Notes under the pieces: generated by a model
Told to the model about the DNA's origin: nothing
What the model saw: only the letters and a program-made list of their open reading frames with translations
The model's database searches: none
Shown: piece after piece, positions 1 through 6,706 of the stretch
How the letters are laid out: each line of letters opens with the position of its first letter
How positions within the stretch are numbered: position 1 is the stretch's first letter
From: CAAGNP01 sp045644725
GTDB lineage: Bacteria; Bacteroidota; Bacteroidia; Bacteroidales; UBA932
Assembly (NCBI GenBank): GCA_045644725.1
Contig: JAZRHK010000122.1
Coordinates: forward strand, 1-18,836
Length of the DNA: 18,836 nt
Reading direction: 5' to 3'
Program-made: the position numbers and the translations under genes

Positions 1-380
1 CCCAGACTCACGAAGAGCAGGAACAATGAGATACCTGTGATGATGTCGGGGTTGAGCATCGGGATATTGTTCAGGGAGTTCATTATCGCCTTTTTCCTGC
101 CGCGGAGATTATGTATGCCGATAGCTGCAATTGTCCCCAGAATGGTGGAGAATATAGCTGCAACTATCGCAATGACAAGTGTATTCTGGATAGCATGCAT
201 CAGTGAATGATGGGAGCCGGATGTGAAAAGGGAGCTGTACAGTTTGGTAGAGAATCCGGTCCAGTTGCCCAGAACCTTTGCCTCGGTAAATGAGAATATT
301 GCAATAATCAATATAGGTGCATAGAGCAATATCAGAAGCAGCCACAGATATGACTGGGCTATAATTTTTTTCATTTTCAT
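1..380 (-). CDS. potC: Spermidine/putrescine ABC transporter permease PotC, 5' part only
   Basis: Inner-membrane permease subunit of a polyamine importer, running off the left edge; 126 codons are visible. The reading frame starts with ATG at 378-380 (MKMKKIIAQSYLWLL), followed at once by a long hydrophobic segment (about residues 5-27). A second hydrophobic stretch (about 68-85) precedes the sequence AAIGIHNLRGRKK, and NIPMLNPDIITGISLFLLF follows. This matches the PotC/YdcV branch of ABC permeases, where NxP(M/L)xxPdIxxGisL is typical. The start overlaps the potB stop by one base (TGATG), which indicates translational coupling. The conserved EAA loop that contacts PotA should lie beyond the edge. 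potD, the binding protein, is expected further left but is not visible. Confidence 0.88.
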   Translation of the reverse strand, partial: MKMKKIIAQSYLWLLLILLYAPILIIAIFSFTEAKVLGNWTGFSTKLYSSLFTSGSHHSLMHAIQNTLVIAIVAAIFSTILGTIAAIGIHNLRGRKKAIMNSLNNIPMLNPDIITGISLFLLFVSL

Positions 381-1177
381 CAGATTAGCCCTCCTTCATT
401 TCCTGCAGCCTCCTCCTTCTTGTCAGAGAAGACCTCCATTGCCAAGATAAATACAAGCATTATAAGAGAAAGTACTGCACCATAGTTCCACATGCCGTTG
501 TTGATGTTCTCCTGGATGGTGGTACCGAACAGTTTGATGGTGTTCATGGTCAGGAGCTCCGCAATGGCGAATGTGGAGATGGTGGGCATAAATACCATCA
601 TGATTCCACTCATTATTCCGGGCATGGAAAGTGGAATCACCACTTTCCTGAACACGGTGACCGGGTTTGCACCAAGATCCTGGGCTGCCTCTATGTAACT
701 GTGGTCCATTTTTGCCATTGTGTTGTAAATGGGGTATATCATGAACGGCAGGAAGTTGTAAACCATTCCAAAGATTAGTGCACCCTGTCCGAGGGGGATA
801 CGTATGAAGTCAAAAAGGGCCACTGTGGCAAGTGTGCGGACCAGAATGTTGATCCACATCGGCAGGATGAAGAGCAGCACCATCACTTGCGAGCGGCATA
901 GCGATTTGTTGCTCAGAATATATGCTGCGGGGTATCCGAGCAGAAGGCAGAAAAGTGTGGTGATGATGGCTATGCCAATGGAGTATACAAATGTGTTCGC
1001 ATCCTCCGGGCTCGAGAAGAACTTGGTGAAGTTTGTGAATGAGAACTCACCGTCATTGTTCTGGAAAGCATAGATGAATATCAGCACCAGTGGAAGCACC
1101 ACGAATACCAGCATAAATACGAGATACGGTATCGACCAGTTGCTCCTTTTGGTGAATATTTTGGCTAACCATTTCAT
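380..1177 (-). CDS. potB: Spermidine/putrescine ABC transporter permease PotB
   Basis: Inner-membrane permease that pairs with PotC to form the polyamine channel. It has 265 residues, a normal family length. Hydrophobic segments lie at about 17-37, 63-88, 98-122, 133-152, 185-206 and 232-250, consistent with six membrane passes. The cytoplasmic EAA loop that docks on the ATPase is clear at 163-187: EAAQDLGANPVTVFRKVVIP followed by LSMPG. The ATG at 1175-1177 overlaps the end of potA by four bases (ATGA), and its own stop overlaps potC by one base, so potA, potB and potC are read as one coupled unit. The assignment rests on the EAA loop, the gene order and the neighbouring PotA. Exact substrate (spermidine versus putrescine) cannot be read from the sequence. 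Confidence 0.92.
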   Translation of the reverse strand: MKWLAKIFTKRSNWSIPYLVFMLVFVVLPLVLIFIYAFQNNDGEFSFTNFTKFFSSPEDANTFVYSIGIAIITTLFCLLLGYPAAYILSNKSLCRSQVMVLLFILPMWINILVRTLATVALFDFIRIPLGQGALIFGMVYNFLPFMIYPIYNTMAKMDHSYIEAAQDLGANPVTVFRKVVIPLSMPGIMSGIMMVFMPTISTFAIAELLTMNTIKLFGTTIQENINNGMWNYGAVLSLIMLVFILAMEVFSDKKEEAAGNEGGLI

Positions 1178-2562
1178 AGCAGGGTAATTTTAAGGTCTTC
1201 AGGGAGGATACGTACACTTACAAGGTCCCTGTTGTCCCATACATCATTTGTATCCACATATATGTTTTCACCTGTCTCTGTGCGGACTGTCAGATGATAG
1301 TGGTTTCCTTTGTACAGAATAAAGCGTACATCACCCAGCAGATTGCCATCCTCTTCGTTGTCCATCAGATCCACTTTGTTGAAGGGGACCTCCACTTTGA
1401 CTTTTTCGCCACCTTCGATTCCTTCCATCTCTTCGCACAGGAATGATGTGTCGAGGATCTCCACATGGGTCTTGTCGAGCATCTTGCCCACAAATGTGTT
1501 GGTGGTGCGCTCTTTCTCCATTACGTGTATGTCGACAGGCTTGATGATCATGCCCACTTCATTGCCCACTTCAAATGCGTTGTAGTCCTGGATAAGGATT
1601 TCATATCCGTTTTCGGTAAGTACCACTATCTCATAATGGACACCCTTGAAGATGCAGGACTGTACTGTGCCGGTAAACATGGCTGATGCCGTATTGTTCA
1701 GGATATATACATCCTCAGGACGGATTACCACATCTACGGGAACATTCTCGCCGAAGCCCGAATCGACGCACTCGAACTCGTGTCCCAGGAATGATACAAG
1801 TTTGTCCTGGATCATGGTGCCGTTCAGTATATTGCTCTCTCCGATGAAGTCTGCTACAAATGAGTTCTTGGGCTCATTATAGATATCCATTGGGGAACCT
1901 ATCTGCTGGACTGTACCTTCGCTCATCACAACGATGGTGTCGCTGAGGGTAAGTGCCTCCTCCTGGTCGTGGGTTACATATATGAAAGTGATACCCAGAG
2001 TCTTGTGCATCTCCTTGAGCTCCATCTGCATATCCTTGCGCATCTTCAGGTCGAGTGCGGCAAGTGGCTCGTCAAGAAGGAGCACCTGGGGCCTGTTCAC
2101 TATGGCACGTGCTATGGCTACCCTCTGCTGCTGACCTCCGGAGAGGGAGTTGATGTCCCTCCACTCATAGTCGATCATACCCACCATTTTGAGGGCTTTG
2201 CGCACGCGCATATCTATTTCGTCCTCCTGGACATCCTTAAGTTTGAGTCCGAAGGCAATATTGTCATATACATTCAGGTAAGGGAACAGGGCATAACGCT
2301 GGAATACTGTGTTTACAGGGCGCTTGTGGGGCGGTGTGTTGGTTATGTCTTCCCCGTTGATTTTTATCTCACCCTGGTCGGCATTGCCGAACCCGGCCAA
2401 AAGCCTCAAGAGTGTCGTCTTTCCGCATCCTGAAGGTCCCAGAATGGTTACAAACTCTCCGCGTTTTACGGAAATGCTCACATCGTCCAGTACGCACTTG
2501 TCTCCGAAGTGTTTTGAGATGTGGTTAAACTCGATAATGTTGTCGTTCACTTTATTTACCAT
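1174..2562 (-). CDS. potA: Polyamine ABC transporter ATPase PotA with doubled C-terminal TOBE region
   Basis: Cytoplasmic ATPase that powers the PotBC channel. I start it at the ATG at 2560-2562 (MVNKVNDNIIEFNHISKHFG), giving 462 residues. An upstream in-frame ATG at 2649 would add 29 residues that overlap the preceding gene and look unlike the family. Visible motifs: Walker A GPSGCGKTTL (42-51), Q-loop Q88, signature LSGGQ (140-144), Walker B VLLLDEP (160-166), H-loop H199. E. coli PotA has about 380 residues; this one is longer because the region after the ATPase domain contains two similar blocks, at about 296-348 and 408-461, each running GxV...KGxHYxxxV.TExG and ending in PxDxxx. The gene overlaps the upstream porin-like gene by 7 bases and potB by 4 bases. 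Confidence 0.93.
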   Translation of the reverse strand: MVNKVNDNIIEFNHISKHFGDKCVLDDVSISVKRGEFVTILGPSGCGKTTLLRLLAGFGNADQGEIKINGEDITNTPPHKRPVNTVFQRYALFPYLNVYDNIAFGLKLKDVQEDEIDMRVRKALKMVGMIDYEWRDINSLSGGQQQRVAIARAIVNRPQVLLLDEPLAALDLKMRKDMQMELKEMHKTLGITFIYVTHDQEEALTLSDTIVVMSEGTVQQIGSPMDIYNEPKNSFVADFIGESNILNGTMIQDKLVSFLGHEFECVDSGFGENVPVDVVIRPEDVYILNNTASAMFTGTVQSCIFKGVHYEIVVLTENGYEILIQDYNAFEVGNEVGMIIKPVDIHVMEKERTTNTFVGKMLDKTHVEILDTSFLCEEMEGIEGGEKVKVEVPFNKVDLMDNEEDGNLLGDVRFILYKGNHYHLTVRTETGENIYVDTNDVWDNRDLVSVRILPEDLKITLL

Positions 2563-3536
2563 TTTCTTAAAGCTTTTGTCAAGTCCATTCTCCAGGTAGC
2601 ACCAATATTTATCTGGTGGCTCTGTGTATATTCTGTGTTGTGTGTCCAAGTGGCAAATACCCTCAGATCCCTATAGTTACGGACAGGGAAAAATTCTGCA
2701 CCCACACCGTAGAAGAGGTTGTCGCCCACAAAGTCATATTCGAGGATGTCGGATGCCCTCTCAAAGCCCACCTTCAGGAAAGGTCTGCACCACGAGCACC
2801 CTTCGTACGAAGGCATTGCAAGTGCAGTGAAATCTTCGGTGAAGAGGTTGTTGAACTCATAGGAGCGGGTCATATAGTCAAGGACAAGGGAGAAATCTCC
2901 CATATGGAACTTGTTGCCGAGGTTGAGTGCCTTTACAAAAGCACCTTTGTCATATTGCCACAGGTTTACGCTCCAGTAGGATTCGTACCAGTCACACTCT
3001 GATCTCCAGGCAAGGGCGTATGCAAAATTGTTGGGGTCATAGGCCAATGGAGAATTTGCCACCTGCAACAGTATTGAGTGCCCTTCTGCAGGGTAGAATG
3101 CAGCTGATGCTCCCCATTGCCAACAGTCAAATGAGTTGTAGAAGAGGGAGCTCATATCGAAATATGTGTCTACCTCCATGGCATCATATTCGAAGCCTCC
3201 GACAAAAATGGCATCTTTACCGGCGGAGATGGAGAACCAGTCGTTTTCGTATGTGAGCAATAGCCAACAGATGTTGCTTCCGTACTCGGGTGAGAGGAAC
3301 TTGATGTTGGAACTGTAGGAAAAATGGGGGGATATGTTACCGTCTATATTTAGATATATACCATCGCTGTAGAAGCGACCGCTTTTATCTGTTATTGATT
3401 GATTGAACCCCAATCGGGTATCCAGTGAAATTTCAGGGATGTAATCAATTGCTGTTGTATCCTCTGCCTCCTGCGCGAAGATAGCTGAGCTAATTGTCAT
3501 AAAGACAACCAAATAAAAGGGAAATAGTTTCTTCAT
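2556..3536 (-). CDS. Beta-barrel outer-membrane protein, porin-like, first gene of the pot operon
   Basis: A 326-residue exported protein. Residues 1-21 are a signal peptide (basic MKK, hydrophobic core, cleavage likely at AIFA/QEA). The rest shows alternating polar and hydrophobic strands rich in aromatic residues (12 Trp) and ends in Trp, as many outer-membrane barrels do. The segment GKDAIFVGGFEYDAMEVDTY (106-125) resembles a conserved strand and loop of Bacteroidetes OprO/OprP-like porins, so I place it there with moderate confidence. It has five cysteines (90, 138, 181, 247, 250), including a CSWC pair, which is unusual in a barrel. Its stop lies 7 bases inside potA, so it is almost certainly co-transcribed with the polyamine transporter and may pass polyamines across the outer membrane. 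That role is inference. Confidence 0.75.
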   Translation of the reverse strand: MKKLFPFYLVVFMTISSAIFAQEAEDTTAIDYIPEISLDTRLGFNQSITDKSGRFYSDGIYLNIDGNISPHFSYSSNIKFLSPEYGSNICWLLLTYENDWFSISAGKDAIFVGGFEYDAMEVDTYFDMSSLFYNSFDCWQWGASAAFYPAEGHSILLQVANSPLAYDPNNFAYALAWRSECDWYESYWSVNLWQYDKGAFVKALNLGNKFHMGDFSLVLDYMTRSYEFNNLFTEDFTALAMPSYEGCSWCRPFLKVGFERASDILEYDFVGDNLFYGVGAEFFPVRNYRDLRVFATWTHNTEYTQSHQINIGATWRMDLTKALRKW

Positions 3537-3588
3537 CTAATACTAATAAACAGTAAATACCATAAAAAATTTGTTTTCGTTTTACATT

Positions 3589-3630
3589 AAAAAGCGGTCA
3601 CAAGTCCTTGCGGGAACTCATAATCGCTTT
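3589..3630 (-). terminator. Terminator-like hairpin in the leader of the porin-pot operon
   Basis: Read on the minus strand, AAAGCG (3630-3625) pairs with CGCTTT (3596-3591). Inside it GAGTTC pairs with GGACTT (six pairs, two of them G-U) around a six-base loop. The outer stem runs into five T residues (3593-3589). It could simply end transcription from the nitroreductase gene. However, it sits downstream of the promoter-like box at 3640-3647, so it may be an attenuator for the pot operon. The internal 5x5 loop makes it only moderately stable. Confidence 0.35.
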
Positions 3631-3639
3631 AGTTGGGAA

Positions 3640-3647
3640 CAAAGTTA
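3640..3647 (-). promoter_or_regulatory. Candidate Bacteroidetes promoter for the porin-potABC operon
   Basis: On the minus strand the sequence TAACTTTG matches the Bacteroidetes -7 consensus TAnnTTTG. No good TTTG is seen at the expected -33 distance; the region there is AT-rich. Transcription would start near 3633, giving a leader of about 97 bases before the ATG at 3536. Confidence 0.4.
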
Positions 3648-3674
3648 GAATAAACTTTGAATTAAATGTTATAT

Positions 3675-4304
3675 CTAGTCAAGAAATTTCACTTTTTCCA
3701 TCTTGCGAGGCTTGGCTGCAGGTTCCTCGTCGGGGTATCCGAGCCCAACGCACAGGCAGAATTCATACCCCTCGCTGAAGCCCAGAAGGTCAAGCACAGG
3801 CTGACATTTCTCATTGCCCATTATGAATCTTACTGGGATTCCCAAGCAGATGGATCCTACTCCATAGGACCATGCGGAGAGCATTATGTTTTCTGCAAGA
3901 AGACCACAGTCGTATGCGGAGAAGGGGTATTCAGGATCTCGTGCCAGGAATAGCATTACAGGTGCACCCCGGAAGCCGCCTTCTACCATTTCTGGTTTCA
4001 AATCAGGATTGCCGGCTACCATAAGTTCCTTTATTTTATCCATTGTGGCAGGATTGTCCACCACTCGCACCTCCCAAGATTGTCTGTTTTGGCCGTTCGG
4101 GGCATTGATGCCGCACTCCATAATTTTGTGAAGGAGCTCTCTGCTTACAGGTTCAGCCTTGTATTTGCGGATGCTGCGGCGGGTCATTATGTTCTCTACC
4201 ACTGCATTGTCGTACTGGGAAGTTTGGTTCTCCGTGGGGGCCTGATTGCAGGCTATGGCTGCAAAAATTGCAATGCCGATGAATATGGATCTGATCGGTT
4301 TCAT
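3675..4304 (-). CDS. Nitroreductase-family protein with a lipoprotein-type signal
   Basis: A 209-residue flavoprotein of the nitroreductase superfamily. Conserved parts: TRRSIRKY (41-48, FMN phosphate-binding arginines), APNGQNRQSWEVRVV (68-82), DCGLLAENIMLSAWSYGVGS (132-151) and CVGLGYPDEEPAAKPR (185-200). The family reduces nitro groups, quinones or flavins with NAD(P)H through FMN; the substrate here is unknown. The first 19 residues form a signal sequence ending AAIAC, an acceptable though weak lipobox, so the protein is predicted to be anchored outside the cytoplasm at Cys19. An internal start at Met40 would give a normal cytoplasmic-length enzyme of 170 residues, but the promoter-like box only about 26 bases upstream of the first ATG supports the longer form. 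It is divergent from the methyltransferase gene. Confidence 0.85.
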   Translation of the reverse strand: MKPIRSIFIGIAIFAAIACNQAPTENQTSQYDNAVVENIMTRRSIRKYKAEPVSRELLHKIMECGINAPNGQNRQSWEVRVVDNPATMDKIKELMVAGNPDLKPEMVEGGFRGAPVMLFLARDPEYPFSAYDCGLLAENIMLSAWSYGVGSICLGIPVRFIMGNEKCQPVLDLLGFSEGYEFCLCVGLGYPDEEPAAKPRKMEKVKFLD

Positions 4305-4329
4305 ATTGCTGGTACATTAAGTGTTTGTA

Positions 4330-4337
4330 CAAATTTA
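4330..4337 (-). promoter_or_regulatory. Candidate -7 box for the nitroreductase gene
   Basis: On the minus strand TAAATTTG matches TAnnTTTG. The expected start of transcription is near 4323, about 19 bases before the ATG at 4304. No clear -33 TTTG lies at the usual distance. It sits one base from the opposing plus-strand box at 4339-4346. Confidence 0.45.
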
Positions 4338-4338
4338 C

Positions 4339-4346
4339 TATTTTTG
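4339..4346 (+). promoter_or_regulatory. Candidate -7 box for the methyltransferase gene
   Basis: TATTTTTG matches TAnnTTTG. Transcription would start near 4353, leaving a leader of about 14 bases before the ATG at 4367. The -33 region is poor. Confidence 0.45.
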
Positions 4347-4366
4347 TAACAAAAAACAACTGTAGT

Positions 4367-5089
4367 ATGCCAAAATTACCTGCAACAGCGGCAAATGACC
4401 CTATGGGGGCTGCCATATATGATTACCATACCCAAGGAAAAGCTGCAAAGTTGCGGGTCTTTTCTTCGCAATTTGATGAAGATGAGATCCCTGTTGCGGA
4501 TCTTTTTAGGAATTTCAGTGATATGCCGTATCTGGAGAAGGTGGCACTTGAATTGGCGCAAGGGGCAATTCTCGATGTTGGCGCAGGGGCAGGATGTCAC
4601 TCCATAGCACTCGGAAAGATGGGGAAAAAGACTACCGCAATGGATATATCGCCCCTCTCTGTGCAGGTGATGCGTGAAAGGGGGGTAAATGCTGTGCAGG
4701 CTGACTTCTGGGATCCCGCTTTCGCTGCGCAATTTGATACGGTGCTGATGCTTATGAACGGCTCCGGCATTATAGGCAGAGTGGAGAATATGGGGACCTT
4801 TTTTGAAAGGATCAGGAGCCTGCTGAAGCCGGGCGGCTGTGTACTTATGGATTCGAGCGATCTCCGCTATCTGTACGAAGAAGAGGACGGGAGTTTTGCA
4901 ATAGACCTTGCGGGAGATTATTATGGTGAGCTTGATTATCAGATGCAGTACAAAAGTGTAAAAGGGGAGCCTTTTGATTGGCTTTATATTGATTTTCAGA
5001 CCCTCTCGTATTATGCCGGGCAATACGGATTCAAAGTGGAACTGGTGGCTGAAGGTGAGCACTACGATTATTTGGCTAAAATTTGGTAA
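4367..5089 (+). CDS. Class I SAM-dependent methyltransferase of unknown substrate
   Basis: A 240-residue cytoplasmic protein. The SAM-binding motif I is ILDVGAGAG (68-76), followed by the acidic end of strand 2 in TAMDIS (90-95), a motif II-like FDTVLMLMNG (123-132) and LLKPGGCVLMDSSD (152-165), in the order of a Rossmann-type methyltransferase. The N-terminal segment DPMGAAIYDYHTQGKAA (11-27) precedes the catalytic fold and seems typical of a Bacteroidetes-specific group whose substrate I do not know. I chose the ATG at 4367: a TTG 42 bases earlier would place the candidate promoter inside the gene. The hydrogenase promoter overlaps the end of this gene, so the two are close but probably transcribed separately as well as by read-through. 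Confidence 0.82.
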   Translation: MPKLPATAANDPMGAAIYDYHTQGKAAKLRVFSSQFDEDEIPVADLFRNFSDMPYLEKVALELAQGAILDVGAGAGCHSIALGKMGKKTTAMDISPLSVQVMRERGVNAVQADFWDPAFAAQFDTVLMLMNGSGIIGRVENMGTFFERIRSLLKPGGCVLMDSSDLRYLYEEEDGSFAIDLAGDYYGELDYQMQYKSVKGEPFDWLYIDFQTLSYYAGQYGFKVELVAEGEHYDYLAKIW

Positions 5090-5113
5090 ATACTTGCCCA
5101 TAGCATATCTTTG
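5082..5113 (+). promoter_or_regulatory. Promoter of the [FeFe] hydrogenase gene
   Basis: TTTG (5082-5085), a 20-base spacer and TATCTTTG (5106-5113) match the Bacteroidetes -33/-7 promoter well. It is the best promoter in the window. The -33 element covers the last codons of the methyltransferase gene. Transcription should start near 5119, about 20 bases before the GTG start. Confidence 0.7.
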
Positions 5114-5138
5114 CACCCAATTTTAAACTTATATAGCA

Positions 5139-6608
5139 GTGGCATTTACAACTAACACAAACATCGTACGTTATAAGCTTTTGTCCAAGCTTGTAGGCCT
5201 ATGGAAAGATGGCAATCTGGTAGAAAAAATTGATTATGTTCCCATCGAATTGAGTCCAAGAAACTCAAAGATTTTTGGAAGATGCTGTGTGCACAAGGAG
5301 AGAGCTGTATGGAAATACAAATCGTTTCCTCTTCTTGGTTTTGATATGTGGGATGAGGTGGATGAGCTCAAACCTCTTTCGGCATATGCAAAAGAGGCTA
5401 TGGAGAGGACCAAAATGAAAGAGAACATAATGTGTGTTATCGATGACGCATGTTCTTCATGTGTGTCGATCAAATATGAAATCACCTCTCTTTGTAAAGG
5501 TTGTGTAGCCCGTAACTGTTATATGAACTGTCCTAAGGATGCTGTCTATTTCGACTCTCACGGACAAGCTAAAATCGATCACGACAAGTGTATCAGCTGT
5601 GGTATCTGTCACAAGACATGTCCTTACCACGCTATCGTTTATATCCCAATCCCTTGTGAAGAGGCTTGTCCTGTCGGAGCTATCTCCAAAGATGAGAATG
5701 GTTATGAGCACATCGATGAGAGCAAGTGCATCTACTGCGGTAAATGTATGAAGGCATGTCCTTTCGGTGCAATCTTCGAAATATCACAGATTTTTGATAT
5801 TCTCAATTCTATCCGCAGAGGGGAGAAAGTGGTGATTATACCTGCTCCTGCAGTGCTGGCACAGTACAAACAGCCTATAGAAAAGGTTTACGGTGCCATG
5901 AAAGCTGTAGGTTTCAGTGAGGTGGTAGAGGTAGCCAAAGGTGCCATGATTACTACAGAGCACGAGGCAGAGGAGCTCCTTGAGAAAGTTAAGGAGGGTC
6001 AGCCATTTATGACCACATCATGCTGCCCTTCATATGTGGAGCTTGTGAAGAAACATATCCCCGAGATGATGCCATACGTTTCTCACACCAAATCACCTAT
6101 GTATTACACAGCTGAGATGGTGAAGAAAGCAGATCCTAATGCAAAAGTAGTGTTCCTTGGACCTTGTATCGGCAAGAGAAAAGAGGCGAAGGATGTTGAG
6201 TTTGTGGATTATGTGATGTCATTCGAGGAGTTCAATGCAACTCTCATCGGTATGGGTATCAATATTGACGATTGTGAGCCTTATGTTATCTCCGATGAGT
6301 CTATGAGAGAAGCTCACGGCTTCGCCCGCACAGGAGGTGTTTCTGATGCAGTGGTAGCTTATCTTGGTGATAGGGCAAACGGCCTTCAGATCGTCAAGGT
6401 GGCAGATATGAACAAGAAGAATATAGGTCTTTTGAAGAGCTATGCGAAGAGGGGTTCGGCAAATGCAAACTTTGTGGAGGTTATGACTTGTGAAAGTGGC
6501 TGTATAACAGGTCCTGTAGCATTTAACCCCGACTTGGCACAGAGCCAGATTATCTTCAATAAGGCTATGGCTGCGGTGAAGAAATCATACACAGACGAGA
6601 GAAAGTAA
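5139..6608 (+). CDS. Group B type monomeric [FeFe] hydrogenase with N-terminal ferredoxin-like domains
   Basis: A 489-residue iron hydrogenase that interconverts protons and H2 using ferredoxin-level electrons. H-cluster motifs are all present but in group B form: TSCCP (293-297), PCIGK (342-346) and CESGC followed by ITGP (451-459). This gives the proton-relay cysteine, the four cluster-ligand cysteines and the bridging-ligand lysine. Methionine of the classic MPC motif is Gly here, and the classic MACxxGCxxGGGQP tail is absent. Upstream lie iron-sulfur motifs: C119/122/127/131, C151/154/157/161, a half motif C173/177, and C197/200/203/207, plus extra cysteines 99, 105 and 108. The only usable start is GTG at 5139 (an in-frame stop lies at 5124-5126). 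No NuoF-like domain is present, so bifurcation by this chain alone is unlikely. HydE, HydF and HydG are not in the window. Confidence 0.88.
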   Translation: MAFTTNTNIVRYKLLSKLVGLWKDGNLVEKIDYVPIELSPRNSKIFGRCCVHKERAVWKYKSFPLLGFDMWDEVDELKPLSAYAKEAMERTKMKENIMCVIDDACSSCVSIKYEITSLCKGCVARNCYMNCPKDAVYFDSHGQAKIDHDKCISCGICHKTCPYHAIVYIPIPCEEACPVGAISKDENGYEHIDESKCIYCGKCMKACPFGAIFEISQIFDILNSIRRGEKVVIIPAPAVLAQYKQPIEKVYGAMKAVGFSEVVEVAKGAMITTEHEAEELLEKVKEGQPFMTTSCCPSYVELVKKHIPEMMPYVSHTKSPMYYTAEMVKKADPNAKVVFLGPCIGKRKEAKDVEFVDYVMSFEEFNATLIGMGINIDDCEPYVISDESMREAHGFARTGGVSDAVVAYLGDRANGLQIVKVADMNKKNIGLLKSYAKRGSANANFVEVMTCESGCITGPVAFNPDLAQSQIIFNKAMAAVKKSYTDERK

Positions 6609-6637
6609 AATTTCTCCGTTCAGCTGCAGAATCATAG

Positions 6638-6669
6638 AAAGCAGACACTGAAAAGTGCCTGCTTTTTTT
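6638..6669 (+). terminator. Strong intrinsic terminator after the hydrogenase gene
   Basis: AAAGCAG (6638-6644) pairs with CTGCTTT (6659-6665); after one A-C mismatch, CACT pairs with AGTG around a GAAA tetraloop (6650-6653). Seven T residues (6663-6669) follow. It lies 30 bases past the hydrogenase stop and separates it from the next gene. Confidence 0.9.
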
Positions 6670-6701
6670 GTTTATGTTGAGGATAATATTTCTTACATTT
6701 G
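6667..6701 (+). promoter_or_regulatory. Candidate promoter of the metallocluster protein-DUF4290-ftsK-lolA run
   Basis: TACATTTG (6694-6701) matches TAnnTTTG. Upstream, TTTG (6667-6670, 23-base spacer) or TTTA (6671-6674, 19-base spacer) could serve as the -33 element. The box ends only four bases before the ATG at 6706, so the transcript would be leaderless or nearly so. Confidence 0.5.
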
Positions 6702-6706
6702 TAAGA
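6691..6706. repeat. Perfect 6-base inverted repeat over the -7 box and start codon
   Basis: TCTTAC (6691-6696), spacer ATTT, GTAAGA (6701-6706). The palindrome covers the -7 box and its last base is the A of the start codon. It could be an operator or a small hairpin over the translation start. Confidence 0.6.

Noticed and set aside
1969..2433. A 154-codon plus-strand frame inside potA
   Set aside because: It is the reverse of the conserved ATPase domain.
2563..2649. A 29-residue N-terminal extension of PotA
   Set aside because: It would overlap the porin-like gene by 94 bases and has no similarity to the family; the ATG at 2562 fits better.
4376..5116. A 246-codon open frame antisense to the methyltransferase
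   Set aside because: It mirrors the methyltransferase frame, whose SAM motifs are clear; the antisense product is rich in His, Ile and Arg without family features.
5139..6608. Electron-bifurcating hydrogenase (HydABC type)
   Set aside because: No NuoE- or NuoF-like partner gene is adjacent, and the gene is bounded by its own promoter and terminator.
6655..6705. A longer metallocluster protein starting at GTG 6655
   Set aside because: It would begin inside the terminator hairpin and T run of the hydrogenase gene.
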